Shown here piece by piece: positions 32,568 through 44,047 of a DNA stretch of 64,000 nucleotides; position 1 is the first letter of the stretch, and each line of letters starts with the position of its first letter. This DNA is from Ampelocalamus luodianensis. Lineage: Eukaryota; Streptophyta; Magnoliopsida; Poales; Poaceae. The notes under the pieces are model-generated. The model saw only the letters and a list, made by a program, of their open reading frames with translations. It did not search any database and had not been told where the DNA came from. A program made the position numbers and the translations under genes. The stretch spans positions 3,514,407 to 3,578,406 of the forward strand of contig CM070623.1 in NCBI GenBank assembly GCA_036346255.1. Reading direction: 5' to 3'.

Positions 32568-35500
32568 TGTAACATCCCAAAGTGTTGTTACCAAAATAAA
32601 ATAAAATAAAGTTATTGTTCTAATTAGATTTTCTAGGAATTTGCCAGAGTTTGATTGTCTTATTTGAATCTCTGAAATTTTTGAAAGTCAAATTTAAAAT
32701 TTATTTGAAGTTATTGAAGTTTCATTGGATTTAAATTGAAAAATTAAAATTTACTTAATTTCTAGAATTTTCTGAGTTTTTAAAAGCTTTTTCCTAAGTA
32801 TTTTCAAGCCAAAATAATTTATTTGCAAAATTAATAGCCAATTATGAATTGGAACTATTTTATTTAAGTCCAAAATAACTCTAGGAATTTCTGTGAATTT
32901 TTCTAGAATTTTTGGATGTATTTTACTATTTTCTAAAAGCCTTTTTGAATTAACTAGATTAATTAAATTGTAAAAGCATTTGAAATTCTCAAAACCTCTT
33001 TGGGCTGAAATCTCTCCCGGCCCACTCCTTCCACGCGCACCGCTGGCCCACCAGCTCAACTCGGCCCGCCCGCTTCTCTCTCACCGCCCCGACCCCACCC
33101 GCCAGCCTCCGCTTCCGCCGCTGCCAGGTGGTCCCGCCGCACCCTTCTTCCTCCCCACCTCCCTTCTTCCTCGCGCCACGCCCGGCCGCCATTAACACGC
33201 CGCGAGCTCCATCAATGCCGCCCTTTTCACTTCCTTTCTTCACGCGGAGGTGCGCATTAAAATGCCCACGTCTCGCCGCCTCCACTCCGCCCATGATCTC
33301 CTTTCTTCGCGTCGGTTTTGCCGTTTTCACCCGCGAGTACTAACCGCCGCCGCCGCACCCGCGCACACGACCTCCTCCTCTCGGCTCCCTCCGACTCCTA
33401 CAAGTAGCGCCTCAGCTCCGCCTCTTCTCGCTGAACCCGATGCCTCAATTCACTTCTTCCCTTTCCCTCTCTATCGGCCGGATTTCGCATTCCCTCGCTG
33501 CCGACCGCGAGTTCGTTCTCCTCTGATTCCGGTGCCGACATTGCCTCCTCGCCGTCGCCGTCTGCACCAAAGGCATCGCCCACTCACCGCCGACCCCGTG
33601 CGCACCTCCTTGCCACTGGAGCACCGCCGGAGCTCCTTCGCCGCCGCGAGCCGAAGTTCGCCACTGCAAATCATCCTCGCCGCCGGCCTTTCCCCGTCGC
33701 TCTCTCACCGAAGAGGTAAGCCCTAGGATCCCCTCATCGCCCTCGTGCTATTGGTACCACTCACCATCGCCGCCGTGCCTCCAGTCGTCGGCAACCATCG
33801 GGGATGGAGAGCCACCACCCGCCGGTGTCCACGTCGTCGCCACCTCACCGCCACCGCGATGCCACGCAAGCGCCAACTCAGCACATCTACCGATGTGGCT
33901 AAGCCACATCACCCCACCGTGCCAGCATCTCACCCGTGCCTTTGTTCCATGGCCGAGTCGCGGTGGACTATGGACCAACCATGGACCTAGTCTTTGACTA
34001 GAGGGCCCACATGTCGAGAAAGAAAACATTTCCTTTAGGAAAATAATTCGGCCGGGAAAATCATTTTCCCTCGCTGACGTCATGCTTGCGCAGTAATTAG
34101 ATTTTCCTTTAGAAAAATAATTCAAGAAATTCAATAAAATCTGAAAATTAGGTTTTATTTAGATTTAGAGCTTCCCGGGGTTCGTTCTCCCTCATACGAA
34201 CTCCGATTTCGTCCATTCAAATTTCTATATTCCTATAAAAAAAAAGATCTAGCCATCTAAACCAAAATCATTTGATTTTGGGTTCATTTGACCTGCAATT
34301 CTTTTAAACCCTAGCTTATCATTCCATGTAATTTTAATCTTCTAAAATTCATATCTTTTGCTCCCGAACTCCGTTTTAGTCCATTCAAGTTTGTAAATTC
34401 ATATAAAATTATTATCTAGCTAACTAAAGTAAAATATTTCTATTTGGAGTTAATTTGATCTGTCCTTTTGAATTTATTTGAATTTGAGTTGAATTTGTCG
34501 TATTTTCACGATTAGATTTCGACGACTTCGGAGAATCAGATTTCGACACTGACTGAAGAGCAACATAAGAGGATTGATTTTGACTGTGTGATCATCGTGA
34601 TCGTACACTTGGACTACCTGAAGATAGTACTTGTGAGTACTATGTGACCTATTAAGAAAAACAACGTCACCTCAACACCGGGCGTTACATTAGGTGATCT
34701 GTTAAGAAAAACAACATCACCTCAATATCAGGTGATCTGCATCACCTCATCAAGCGAGGTAAGTTATACCCTTGATCATATTCATCCTACTATTTTAAAT
34801 TATTTATATTCTGTTTTAAATTATTACTGCATGCTTATTTATATCAGTATCTTAAATTCCTGTTTTAAATATATAGTTATGCCTAAAATCCTCTGTATGG
34901 CCAATGTTGATATTGAATCAAACACATTGTCACCCTAGATCAAACCTGGATGATACGATAGTATGAACTAGGATCATTTAAACGTATTGCTTAGCCATGC
35001 TTTTAGACCAAACTTGTTTTTGGGGAATTTCAGCCATCAATCAATTATTGATTAAATTGTACCCTTGGCATCTGTGTGTCATGGGAGATTTTCAAATGAC
35101 TTGGAAAATAAAATAAAATGATGGTTTGGACTTGGGCGGAATGGATGATTGGTGGGTGCAGGTTCATGCACGGGCTTAATCTGGTTAGGGTTAAGGCCCA
35201 TGGGTTTTATTGGAAAGTTGCCCAAGTCAGTTAAGGACCGGTCTTCGAGCGCATGATGCTACGCCTAACCGTACCACCACATGTCCCGTATGGGCGGGAC
35301 TTGGCTAAATAATTTGTAATGTCTTAGTGTGGTTTGTGCTATGTTGTTGGTATGGGCGTTGGTGGACATTAGACCCATCCGCGCAAGAGGGCTTCGGAGG
35401 ATGGCGATCAATGGTAGCGAAACCTTAGCGGGCATAAATACATTAAGGCAGAACATTGTAAAGGCCTCGACACGTGCTCTAGACCGCTTACCAAAGGTAG

Positions 35501-36246
35501 GGAGCGGTGGCATAGATATATCTTGGACAAACTAGAGAAGTCTTGTCATGTGGGTAAAGCTGTACAACCTCTGCGAGTGTAAAACTATTCGAATAGCTCT
35601 GTCCGCGGTTATGGACATGCTAGCAGAACTACTCAAAGTTAGACTATGATTTTGTCGGAAAAGACTTCTTCAAAACTGGTTTATCCAATTGGGAATTAGG
35701 CAAACAACCATGTGATAGGAGGATATCCTTCACCATTCATGTGTGAACGTTATCTGACTATAAAATTGAGAATTTTATAAACTTTAGTTATAGAATAACT
35801 GCTTTGGAATCTAGTACCAGTATTTAAAGAAAATCTTTGCTTTATGCAAATAACTTTATAAGCCATCCTTTGTTACATCCATATATGCATGTCATTACAT
35901 TATTTGTGGTGTAACTTGCGAGCACGAAGTTGTGCTCATTCTTGCTTATGCAAACAAATTTGAGAGGAGAAGAACTTTGCTACCGATGTAGATCTCGACG
36001 ACTAGGCGCTTCCCGATCGATTGCTGTGGCAGATTAACTGGACCCTACTACTTCTTCGTCTTCCGCTGTGTTTATTTTATTGTGGGCCTGTAAGCCTCTT
36101 TTGTAATCTACTCTGTCATTATTTATTAATAAAGTTGTGATGTGAATTTGTTATCATTTTGTTTACTGTGTGAACTAGCCACTGATCATGGGACTAGTTC
36201 AGTTATGCACAGAGGATCTGGGAGTATTAATTCCCGGGTTCTGACA
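32568..36246 (+). repeat. 3' LTR of the LARD
   Basis: Same start and end as the 5' copy and highly similar over most of its length. It retains the segment 35150-35310 (with GTTGCCCAAGTCAGTTAAGG) that is collapsed in the 5' copy. It also has an extra CTTCTTCCTC-type block near 33150. Confidence 0.95.
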
Positions 36247-37847
36247 AAATGCCACATGGGCGTCCACGTAGCGCTGACTGGGCCTCTAGGGCCTACGTGT
36301 GTGTGCACATGGCAATGACGTGGCTGAGCCACGTCAGCCCGTGACTGGTGGTGCTCTGGTGATGAGCTTGCTGGTGCTCTACACCATGGAAAGCCTCACG
36401 GACATGCGTAAAAGGGAGAGGAGGTGCTAAGGGACTTGGTGCACTACCCTTACGGCAGAGGAGCGTGAAGGGGTCGTCGGCGACGAGCGAAGAAGCAGCG
36501 ACGGTTTTGGGTCAACGACGGCGACGCTCCTCCGGTGGTCCTTGGTCAAAGCTGAGGCACGCACGAGGTAGACGGCGTCACGGCGATGTTGAAGAGGGGG
36601 TCGGGGGTGGTTGGAGCATGGTCATCGGCGGTGGAATAGAAAGTCGAAGCAACTTCGGCCAGCGGCGAAGAAGCTCGGAATTAGGGCGCTAGAGAGAGGG
36701 AGGGGCTACGAGGGTGGCGGCGCTGAGGTGAGGAGGCCAAGGCAGAGCCGAGGCGTGCTTAAATAGGGTGAGGGCACGGGTGAAGCTGCGTGCGGCACAA
36801 GAAGGTCACGCTGGGTCCGAGGTGAAATCGACGGGATTCGGGGCCGGAGATGGAATGGAGATGCCGTGACGGGCGCGAATTGACGCGACATTTTAAATGC
36901 GCGCGGAGTTTGAGGAGGTGCGGCCGGATTCGGCCGGGTTTGGAAAGTTTTCGAAAAGCGGCAATGGCGGACGGGGCGAGCCGGGCATGCGGAGAAGAAG
37001 GAAGGTGACAACGAAGGCGACGTGGCACGGTGGGCCCCGCATGGTAGTGAAAGGAGATAGAGGCGGGTGAGAGGGGTGAGACTGGCGGCCGAGGTAGGTA
37101 CACCTGTTAGTGTGTGAGAGAGAGAGAGGTGAGGGCCATGCGAGTTGAGCAGACCGCGTCGGCCGCGCGGGCGCGAGAAATGGATTGGGCCGAGAAAGAT
37201 TCGTCCCAAAGGCCATTTCTGGATTTTAAATTGATTTAGCAATTAAATGAATCTTGTTAATTCAAAATAGCTTTAGAAAATAGCAATTTAAATCCAAAAA
37301 ATTGTGAGAAAATTCACATAAATTCTCTGAGTTATTTTGGTCTTAAATAAAATAATTCCAACTCATAATTGGTAATTAATTTTGCTAATAAAATACTTTG
37401 GCTTTGAAATAAATACGGAAAAGCTTTTAAAATTTCAGAAAATTTCACAAAAATAAATAAATTTTATTTTCAACTGGAAATTGAAATTTGGGTTGTTATA
37501 GACTGCCACCTCACCATTTCGTTCCCGCCAGTCCGGTGAGCTCTTCGCCCCACCAACCGTGTCACATCGTGTTCACGAGCCCTGTGACTATGCCCTCACT
37601 CCTTTCTATCTCTGCACTACAACACAACAGCCAGCTGGTTGCAGCTCATCGTCAGAACGTGTCGCGCCCCCTTTCTTCTTCCTCCCCGACCGCGGAGCCT
37701 CCATCATCCGATCTACCACCTCGGTGAGTTTCAATGTCGCCCCTTGTGCCCATAGCTTCACCTCATGCCCCTCTAGCTATCCCCCATCTTAATTCCTCCG
37801 ATGCACCACCATACAATGCCCCCCCGCCCTTCTTCCCCTGCCACCGG

Positions 37848-38430
37848 TGTCGGACCCCGAGCTTTGAATACCCGAAGCCCTCGTGTGTGTATCGTACTAG
37901 TCCCATGATCAATGGCTAGTACATATATCCACAACATTGATAATCACATCCATACATTCATACATACATAATAAAATAAAGTATGGCACATAACTTAAGC
38001 GATTATATTATTTACAACATAAGGGCCAACCGGCCAAATAAAAACTAAAGTATCAGAAGTAGCAAATATAACAGCGGAAGCAAAGTATGTAATAAGTCCA
38101 AAATTCCAGCAACATGCCCATCCAAATTCTTAGGAAACTGACTAGAGACAAGTCCTAGAAAGACCCATCACCGAACTCACTGGTTCCGGGTACAAAGAAG
38201 GCGTTATCCGGCACAGGCTCATCCTCTAAGTCTGAACAACAAATTAAGCAAGATTGAGTATATTGCGTACTCAGCAAGACTTGTAGTGTATCGTAAAATT
38301 TATATACATACATGACTAACAAAGGAGATGTGGTTGTTACCATATTTGTTTACTGTGTACACTAGCTACTGTTTCAGGGACTAGCTTAAAATATACCAAG
38401 GATCTGGGGGAGTTACTCCCGGGTTCGACA
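37848..38430. repeat. Two LTR ends joined head to head
   Basis: 37848 begins a minus-oriented LTR terminus (TGTCGGACCCCGAGC). 38340-38430 is a plus-oriented LTR terminus (TTTGTTTACTGTGTAC through CCCGGGTTCGACA). Together they form an inverted repeat of LTR ends with about 400 bp of R/U5-like sequence between. I see no target duplication, so this may be a deletion or rearrangement product. Confidence 0.5.
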
Positions 38431-38640
38431 GATCTAAACTACAATTTAGACATTTGTCAATCAAATTATATGTCAAATGACCAAATAAACACTCATATCA
38501 CTCTTGGAATACACGACACATTGGAAAAAATGTATTTTGGGAAGAATCAGGTAGAATCTTAGATTCTACGATTCGATCCTATACAATCTTACCGGAGTGT
38601 CTCCGATCCGATTCAGAATCATGATTCTGACAACCTTGCT
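38431..38640. other. Unassigned AT-rich sequence
   Basis: No gene. It holds a perfect small palindrome TAGAATCTTAGATTCTA (about 38570-38586) and further GATTCT/AGAATC copies, reminiscent of MITE ends, but no boundaries can be fixed. Confidence 0.35.
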
Positions 38641-39394
38641 TGTGTCTATCGAAACCGAGCACTACCATACAACCATATGTCCAGAATGGGCAGGACCTGG
38701 CTAACTAATTTACCAAGTCCAAGCATTAAGTCCGCGGGCTGTAGTTGGTAGGTGTTACCAGGGTTGTGCAGTCAATGGTAGTTAACGTTCATGTTTGTCG
38801 GGCTTGCTTCGGACGATGGTAACAGACATCCATGTCTAAGTAGGTTAGCCCCCACAACAGTGAGCTCTGGGTCGATGGCAAATGACGTCCATGACTTGGG
38901 GTTAAGCTCATCGGGCGGACTGTAAGGATGAGGTATTGTAAGGGCCTTGTGATAATTGCTTAGTCGCACGCCTTCGGAAGCGTGTCATGGCCAACATCAT
39001 AAGTTGAATATCTTGTGTTGGTCAAGCTGTACAACCTCTACAGAGTGTAAAACTATTTGAATAGCCGTGCCCGTGGTCAAGGGCAGGCAAGGTGCATTTT
39101 CACATGGTAGATGTTGGTTTTGCTTTCAAACAAATGAACTTTGGGAATCTGGGAGCAGTTGGGACTCTCGGGTAGATATTCTAGGAGCTAAAGCCAATTG
39201 GGCAGCTAGAGCCCTATCATTTGAACCTTGGCGGTTAGAGCCTTGATACTAATGGTTGGTAGATAGAACTTCCACTAGTGATATAATTAGTTAAATATTT
39301 AAAGTACTTTTGTCAAATATTGCTTTATGAAATTGTTGAAACTTAAAATATTGCTTTGTGCAAAAGAACCATATAAACCATTCTTAATCCTTGC

Positions 39395-40104
39395 TGACGA
39401 GGATTAAAACCTCTATGTATTACTTTAATACATAATAAAAGACCATACGTCTTCATGGTCGTAATCCCTGAGGCTCACGATCTCATTGGTCGTAAGGATT
39501 CCAGAGGTTACATAAGGGATACCCTGGTCGGACAAGGTTCTGTACCTAGTCTCCGACTAGTTAACTGCTCATAAAAGCTATGAACTAGCATCTGGATCTA
39601 ACTCCAGGTATATTCCTTACCGTGCGATGAATGGAACACATGTATATATTCCATACCACACGACGTTTCATGATCCTAAGACACTGACCAACAACCACCA
39701 TATGGTTGATTGTCTCACGGACATTCAACTGCAGGACGGTTGATACTTCATCAACCATCACCTCGCTTTGACCAGTCGTGATGCTTCACAACAGGCATCT
39801 TCTCCAGATATAACTGCCACCTCTTCAAGGGTTATTTAAAGATGAAGCATCAACGGAAGGAGGCATGGAGATCAGGCCGCATCGGATTGAAGCATAGCAA
39901 CTAGCATTAGACTCATGTTTTATGCCTGATTCTGTAGCATAGCAAGCATTACGCTCAGTGTAATTAGGATTAGTTCACTGCCTGGTTGCAGACACCCCCT
40001 GTAATAGCCAGTTCATATCAATAAAGAGCAGTCCCATTCTCTTCCAAGAAAGCCCGTGCCATTTTCCTCTATTTTTCGTAAGATCGGCGACTCAATCGTC
40101 GACA
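39395..40104 (+). mobile_element. 710-bp solo LTR
   Basis: Begins TGACGAGGATTAAAACC and ends CAATCGTCGACA. CTTGC is duplicated exactly at 39390-39394 and 40105-40109. It has LTR-type signals in order: TTATTTAAAG (TATA-like, near 39832) and AATAAAGAG (poly(A) signal, near 40020). It shares GGTCGTAA motifs with the Copia solo LTR at 26142. The family is not recognised. Confidence 0.88.
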
Positions 40105-40565
40105 CTTGCATATTGCATTTTTCTCAAGACTCGCGGAGTACTTTATGTACTCACATAGTACACTCAAAATAAATCTTAGAAGCTTTCAAAGTTGCCTAGG
40201 AGGATTATGACTTCTACATGTGTGGCTAAATAAAGGACACCGGAGTACTAGCTCGTGAGCTCCAGTCGATTGCCTGTGAGCATATGGATGAGCCATTACT
40301 TGGAGTTATATTCTTCCGCTACAGTTTATTTAAGTTGTTTAGCTTGAAAGGGCGGTAATTGTAAGTTTTGACCTTTAGGTCATTACTCTTTTGTTCAATA
40401 TTATACAATAGCTTTATATTTGCAAGATATGTGTTGATATTAAATGATGCAACTGTGTGCACTAGCTACTGATCCAGGGACTAGTGCAGATCTACACAGA
40501 GGGTTTTAGATTCAGAAATTCGGGTCCCCACACCTACTCACCCCCAACTAGCCACCGCTCCTCCA

Positions 40566-40754
40566 ATGCCTACTCGTCGCCCCCACCTCCCCCACATGCT
40601 GCTCTTCCTCCTCCTATTTGTCATTGTTGTGGCCCCTAGAACCAGCGCTACCTCGTCGCCCTACCAAAATTCTAAGGTTTGTACTAGGTTAACCCTGAAA
40701 CTTAACTTTCATGAATCTCGATGCAAATCTAAGATTATAAAATGTTGTTTGTAA
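40566..40754 (+). CDS. Short open frame with signal-peptide-like start, uncertain
   Basis: 62 codons. Residues 10-25 are strongly hydrophobic (HMLLFLLLFVIVVAPRTSA), like a signal peptide with an SA-type cleavage region, and the sequence CTAAG/GTTTGTAC at about 40675 could be a splice donor. No matching downstream exon is visible. It lies directly beside the right edge of the old LTR, whose insertion may have separated it from its promoter (C-rich sequence at 19050-19195). It may be a broken host gene start or chance. Confidence 0.25.
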   Translation: MPTRRPHLPHMLLFLLLFVIVVAPRTSATSSPYQNSKVCTRLTLKLNFHESRCKSKIIKCCL

Positions 40755-41606
40755 CTTGCATAAAAAGAGATTCATTGTACCATAGTCAAGTTCCGATGTA
40801 TAGAGAGATATTTTGGAAAACAGGAGTACAAATGTATAATAACAGCGTGGCCCTCCCGTAGTGTGAAGAGCAAAAAATATCCAGCCTACATGTTGACCAT
40901 ACTAGAGGCAAAGTATGAATTGGATATATCCGATTTGATATTTTTTGTTGGACCGAAAAGGCAACTAGACAGGGTGAATAGGATCACCTACTCTTTTTCA
41001 GCACCTTGGTATTCAACATCTTCCTCACTCCAAAAGCTATGAAATCTATGAAGATCAGAAACAGAAGAACAAAATAGAAGTCTTGTGTTGAAACCGAAAA
41101 GCCCCCCGGACAAAATCTCCTGGCCAGTCTGACCGCTATGGTGAGCGGTTTGACCGCCGGCTGTAGGGACAACAACCCAAATGATCTCAAATCAACCTAA
41201 CTTTTAATTTCGATATCCAAATCCCCTGATATTTCAAACATAGCTCATCAAGCAGGTCAGGAACCTATTTCAATCAACGATCAGGACGATTGAAGCTAAG
41301 GTTCCACGAATTTCTTAATCGAGGACAAGAAGACACGAAAATTGGGGAAATCAAACTTTGATCTAAAAGGTTGCTCGTGGATGGAAGATGGTCAAGATGA
41401 CTCTAGATCAATTCCCATATGTCCTAGCAAACTAGATCACATCAAAAGACCCAATCAAAACCCTAAGAACACAAAAATCCCAAAGGCATCAAGGAGAGAG
41501 CCAGATCAAGATAGAATTCATCTTGGGGAACACCTTGCTTGGATCGATTCAAGGGATTGTTGGTTTACAACCACTCCACCATGGGGGACAAAAGCTCAAC
41601 ACTTGA
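40755..41606. other. No gene recognised; repeat-derived
   Basis: Contains CTAGACAGGGTGAATAGGA (about 40968) and the CAGTCTGACCGC / GGTTTGACCGCC pair (41128-41160), wordings common in grass retrotransposon LTRs. Neither ends nor a target duplication can be set. The open frame 41342-41668 has no known domain. Confidence 0.4.
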
Positions 41607-43085
41607 TGTCAAACCCCAAATTTGTAATTTGTAATCTTCTGTGTTCACAGCACCGGTCCCTAGATTAGTAGCTAGTGCTCATAGTTACATCATTGGATAT
41701 CAAATACATATCACAAAAATATAAGACTATTGCATAATAATAAACAAAGCGTACATATACCTTATGGCTTTTGTCTTTCAGAATGGCCGACCAGGCCAAA
41801 TATCGCTAAAGAATCAACATCAGAATCGGAATTGAAATGCAACACATGGAACCCTCACGATATACCCACAGGCAATCGACTGGGACCCGCGACCTAGTTC
41901 TTGGCCTTCTTGATCTCCAGTCTTGACGAGTGCTCATAAGTGTCCATGTAGCATTCTTCTTTTATACTTACTGAATAATAATATATTGAGCGAGCATGAG
42001 TTCACAATCGTGCTCACGAGCCAACACACAGAATGCAGTTATATAATATGCAAGGCTGATCAAAGGAATGACTTGTGGTTCTTTTGTTTGCATAAAACCA
42101 CTTATTGAAATATATTATATAGTAGCAAATCCTGAGACCTAATATTTTTTACTAACATAGGTTAAAACAATTAAGTTTTGTTGTAAAATACTAGTGGAGG
42201 CTCCAACCTCCTATACCATTGAGTCACTCCATCCACCCATTACTCATATTCTTTATTGGGTCACTTCTCGTACTTCTTACTAGTTCTCTACCAGGCCATG
42301 TCAAATCTCTGGGCTCCCACAAATTGTTTTACAAAAATGAAAGCTACTTCTAGAAAGTTCTCGGCACCACCCGTGACTGTGGGCATAGCTATCTAGATAG
42401 TTTTCTCACTCTATAGAGTTCATACACTTTACCCACAAGAGACAATCAACTTATAACGTCTGTCTTGACACATTTCCACAGGTGTGTGACTAAGATGATT
42501 GTCACAAGGCCTTTACAATATGGATTCATTACCCTCTACCCACGCCTCACACCCACCAATGGTGAAGCCACGTTGAGGCGAATAAATTAGTTAGCCATGT
42601 CGTACCCATTATAGACTTGTGGTTGTACTATTTTTACACGAGAGGTCATCACATGATTCGGGTCCTTAATTGACTTGGGCGGTACTTCCCCATACCGACT
42701 CTATCATGCTCCTCCTAGCACCCACCATGCTTTCTAGCCGCCCAAGTCGAAATCTGTTTTTGGTTTTATTTTATTTTAAAATACTTTGATAGTTAAACAT
42801 ACCAGCCAGGCTCCAACCTCGACTACCAAAATCTAGTTTCAAGTTTTTAAATGATTTTGGGGCAAATCATTGCCCTAATGCCAATGTATCCAAGCAAGGC
42901 TAAGCATGACACTTAGATACAGACTTATTAGCTAGTATGTATACTATTAGTTCTAGGGTGACAAAGGATAATGTTCAAGTTCAAGGATGGAAATGTTATA
43001 TTCAATTATCATTAATGTATCAACTATGAGCTAGACCAACGTAGTTGTATAAATCATAGCAATGCAATTACATAATTTAAAACAA
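41607..43085 (-). mobile_element. Minus-strand LTR fragment of the long-LTR group
   Basis: Starts TGTCAAACCCCAAAT and runs through the same landmarks as the other minus LTRs: CTAGATTAGTAGCTAGTGC, CGACCAGGCCAAAT, the shared module at about 42365-42430 and CCTTAATTGACTTGGGCGG at about 42665. No right boundary with the expected CTTGA duplication is found, so it is probably truncated. Confidence 0.6.
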
Positions 43086-43136
43086 TATAATTGCATTTCA
43101 AAAGTAGGTGCAAAATCATCAAAGTATTGACTCGCC

Positions 43137-43540
43137 TTGCTCAATGTTTTGATAATCGTCTTGCTCAATGTTTTGATAATATTGGTCTTGTTCTTTTTCT
43201 ATCTCGGATTGTTGCAACGTCATGACTTCATATTCTAACTGCGCTGAATATGATTGAACCCAAGAATGTTTGAAAGCATCCAAATGAAATCCAATAAATC
43301 CAAAGATATTCAAACAAAAGGAAACACTTCAAATGAAAGTAAACATATCCAATAGCATGTTGAACGAAGGAAGCATTCCTAATGAAACTAAACCTACTTA
43401 GTGCAGTTGTTGAAGGAAATACATCAAACGAAGTATATCCAAAGGAAGTTGATGAAGAAAATACTTCAAACAAAGTATATCTAAAGGAGGTCGATGAAGG
43501 AAATACTTCAGACGGAGTGAAGTACATCTAGGGAAATTTG
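43137..43540. repeat. Short tandem repeats
   Basis: A 21-22 bp unit CTTGCTCAATGTTTTGATAAT occurs twice at 43137-43180. A period of about 42 bp (GAAATACNTCAAACNAAGTA core) occurs three times imperfectly at about 43407-43530. It sits in AT-rich sequence of unknown origin. The unit encodes no stable protein repeat in a long frame. Confidence 0.65.
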
Positions 43541-43948
43541 GAATAGAAATACTTTAGACCAATATAGATAAATCCAAGCTCTACTCGTTTGGTCTAGTGG
43601 TGTGGTTTTGGGTTGATAGTCGGACTTAGGGTTAGGTAACCGTTTGATCCGGAGTGAGGGCGAGAGGGATCAGGCTCTCGGAAAGTCCACTGGTGCAAGG
43701 AGTTAGGACTCCAGCGGGAGGGGGAGAATATTCATAGGAATATTCTGCATTGGTTACCTAGATGGGAGAGATCACCCAATTAGGTCGAACTCTCTGACCC
43801 ACTTTTGGATCACAGGTCGCACTTCCATGAGGAGCGGATGGAGATGGGGAATAGTTGGAGTCTATACGAGGTTGATTGGTGATTGAATTGCTATCATCCA
43901 CTAGGGAACACTTCATTGATGCTTACATGCGATGCCTAGCTGACATAA
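43541..43948. other. No gene recognised
   Basis: Moderately G-rich sequence without a long open frame. It contains a single tRNA A-box-like string TGGTCTAGTGG at about 43591; see the rejected list. Confidence 0.4.
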
Positions 43949-44047
43949 TGTCAGACTCCAAATTTGGCACTTGGGAGCTACTGTGTATATTTGTGCCATT
44001 CCCTGGATCAGTAGATAGCATACACAGTTACAATGTTAGTTCAAATA
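43949..44047 (-). mobile_element. Minus-strand LTR end, cut by the next element
   Basis: TGTCAGACTCCAAAT followed by CCTGGATCAGTAGATAGC and ACACAGTTAC repeats the terminal wording of the other LTRs in this region. It is interrupted after about 100 bp by the Gypsy LTR starting at 44048. Confidence 0.55.

Larger units (their letters stand above)
28227..36246 (+). mobile_element. LARD-type non-autonomous LTR retrotransposon
   Basis: Complete 8-kb element: LTRs 28227-31779 and 32568-36246 (3.55 and 3.68 kb), an internal region of only 788 bp, and an exact duplication AAATG (28222-28226, 36247-36251). Primer site and polypurine tract are intact, so it could be copied by proteins supplied in trans. 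There is no gag or pol. The 3' internal end (CGAATCTCGGGGACGAGATT before the polypurine tract) resembles the end of chromodomain Gypsy pol, suggesting a Gypsy parent. It inserted into the minus-strand solo LTR. Confidence 0.95.
24698..37500 (-). mobile_element. Minus-strand solo LTR interrupted by two insertions
   Basis: The left end (plus-strand reading) is TGTCGAACCCGGG and the right end GGGTTGTTATA. GACTG is duplicated exactly at 24693-24697 and 37501-37505. After removing the Copia solo LTR and the LARD with their target duplications, about 3.2 kb remains. Its layout in minus orientation is the same as in the other long LTRs: AT-rich start (37250-37500), GC-rich island (36460-37200) and shared module near 25330. 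The terminal dinucleotide on the minus strand reads TA rather than TG. Confidence 0.85.
19196..40532 (+). mobile_element. Old LTR split by nested insertions (probable solo LTR)
   Basis: The plus-strand LTR begins TGTAACATCGCAAG at 19196. By my reading it ends GGGTCCCCACA at 40532, with flanks CCTGC / CCTAC (4 of 5 matching). Its pieces are 19196-20048 (AT-rich U3), 24591-24697 (with TATA at about 24600), about 37501-37847 (GC-rich), about 38640-39394 and 40105-40532. Everything else is later insertions. The pieces follow the same order as in the other long LTRs here: AT-rich start, GC-rich island, conserved module, CACTAGCTACTGATCC-type end. The stretch 37848-38640 does not fit and indicates a deletion or another insertion. 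Confidence 0.6.

Noticed and set aside
36706..37242. 178-codon minus-strand frame
   Set aside because: Lies in the GC-rich island of the minus solo LTR; no domain.
43591..43601. tRNA A-box-like TGGTCTAGTGG, possible SINE
   Set aside because: No B box at the right distance, no poly(A) or T-rich tail and no target duplication; a single match is expected by chance.
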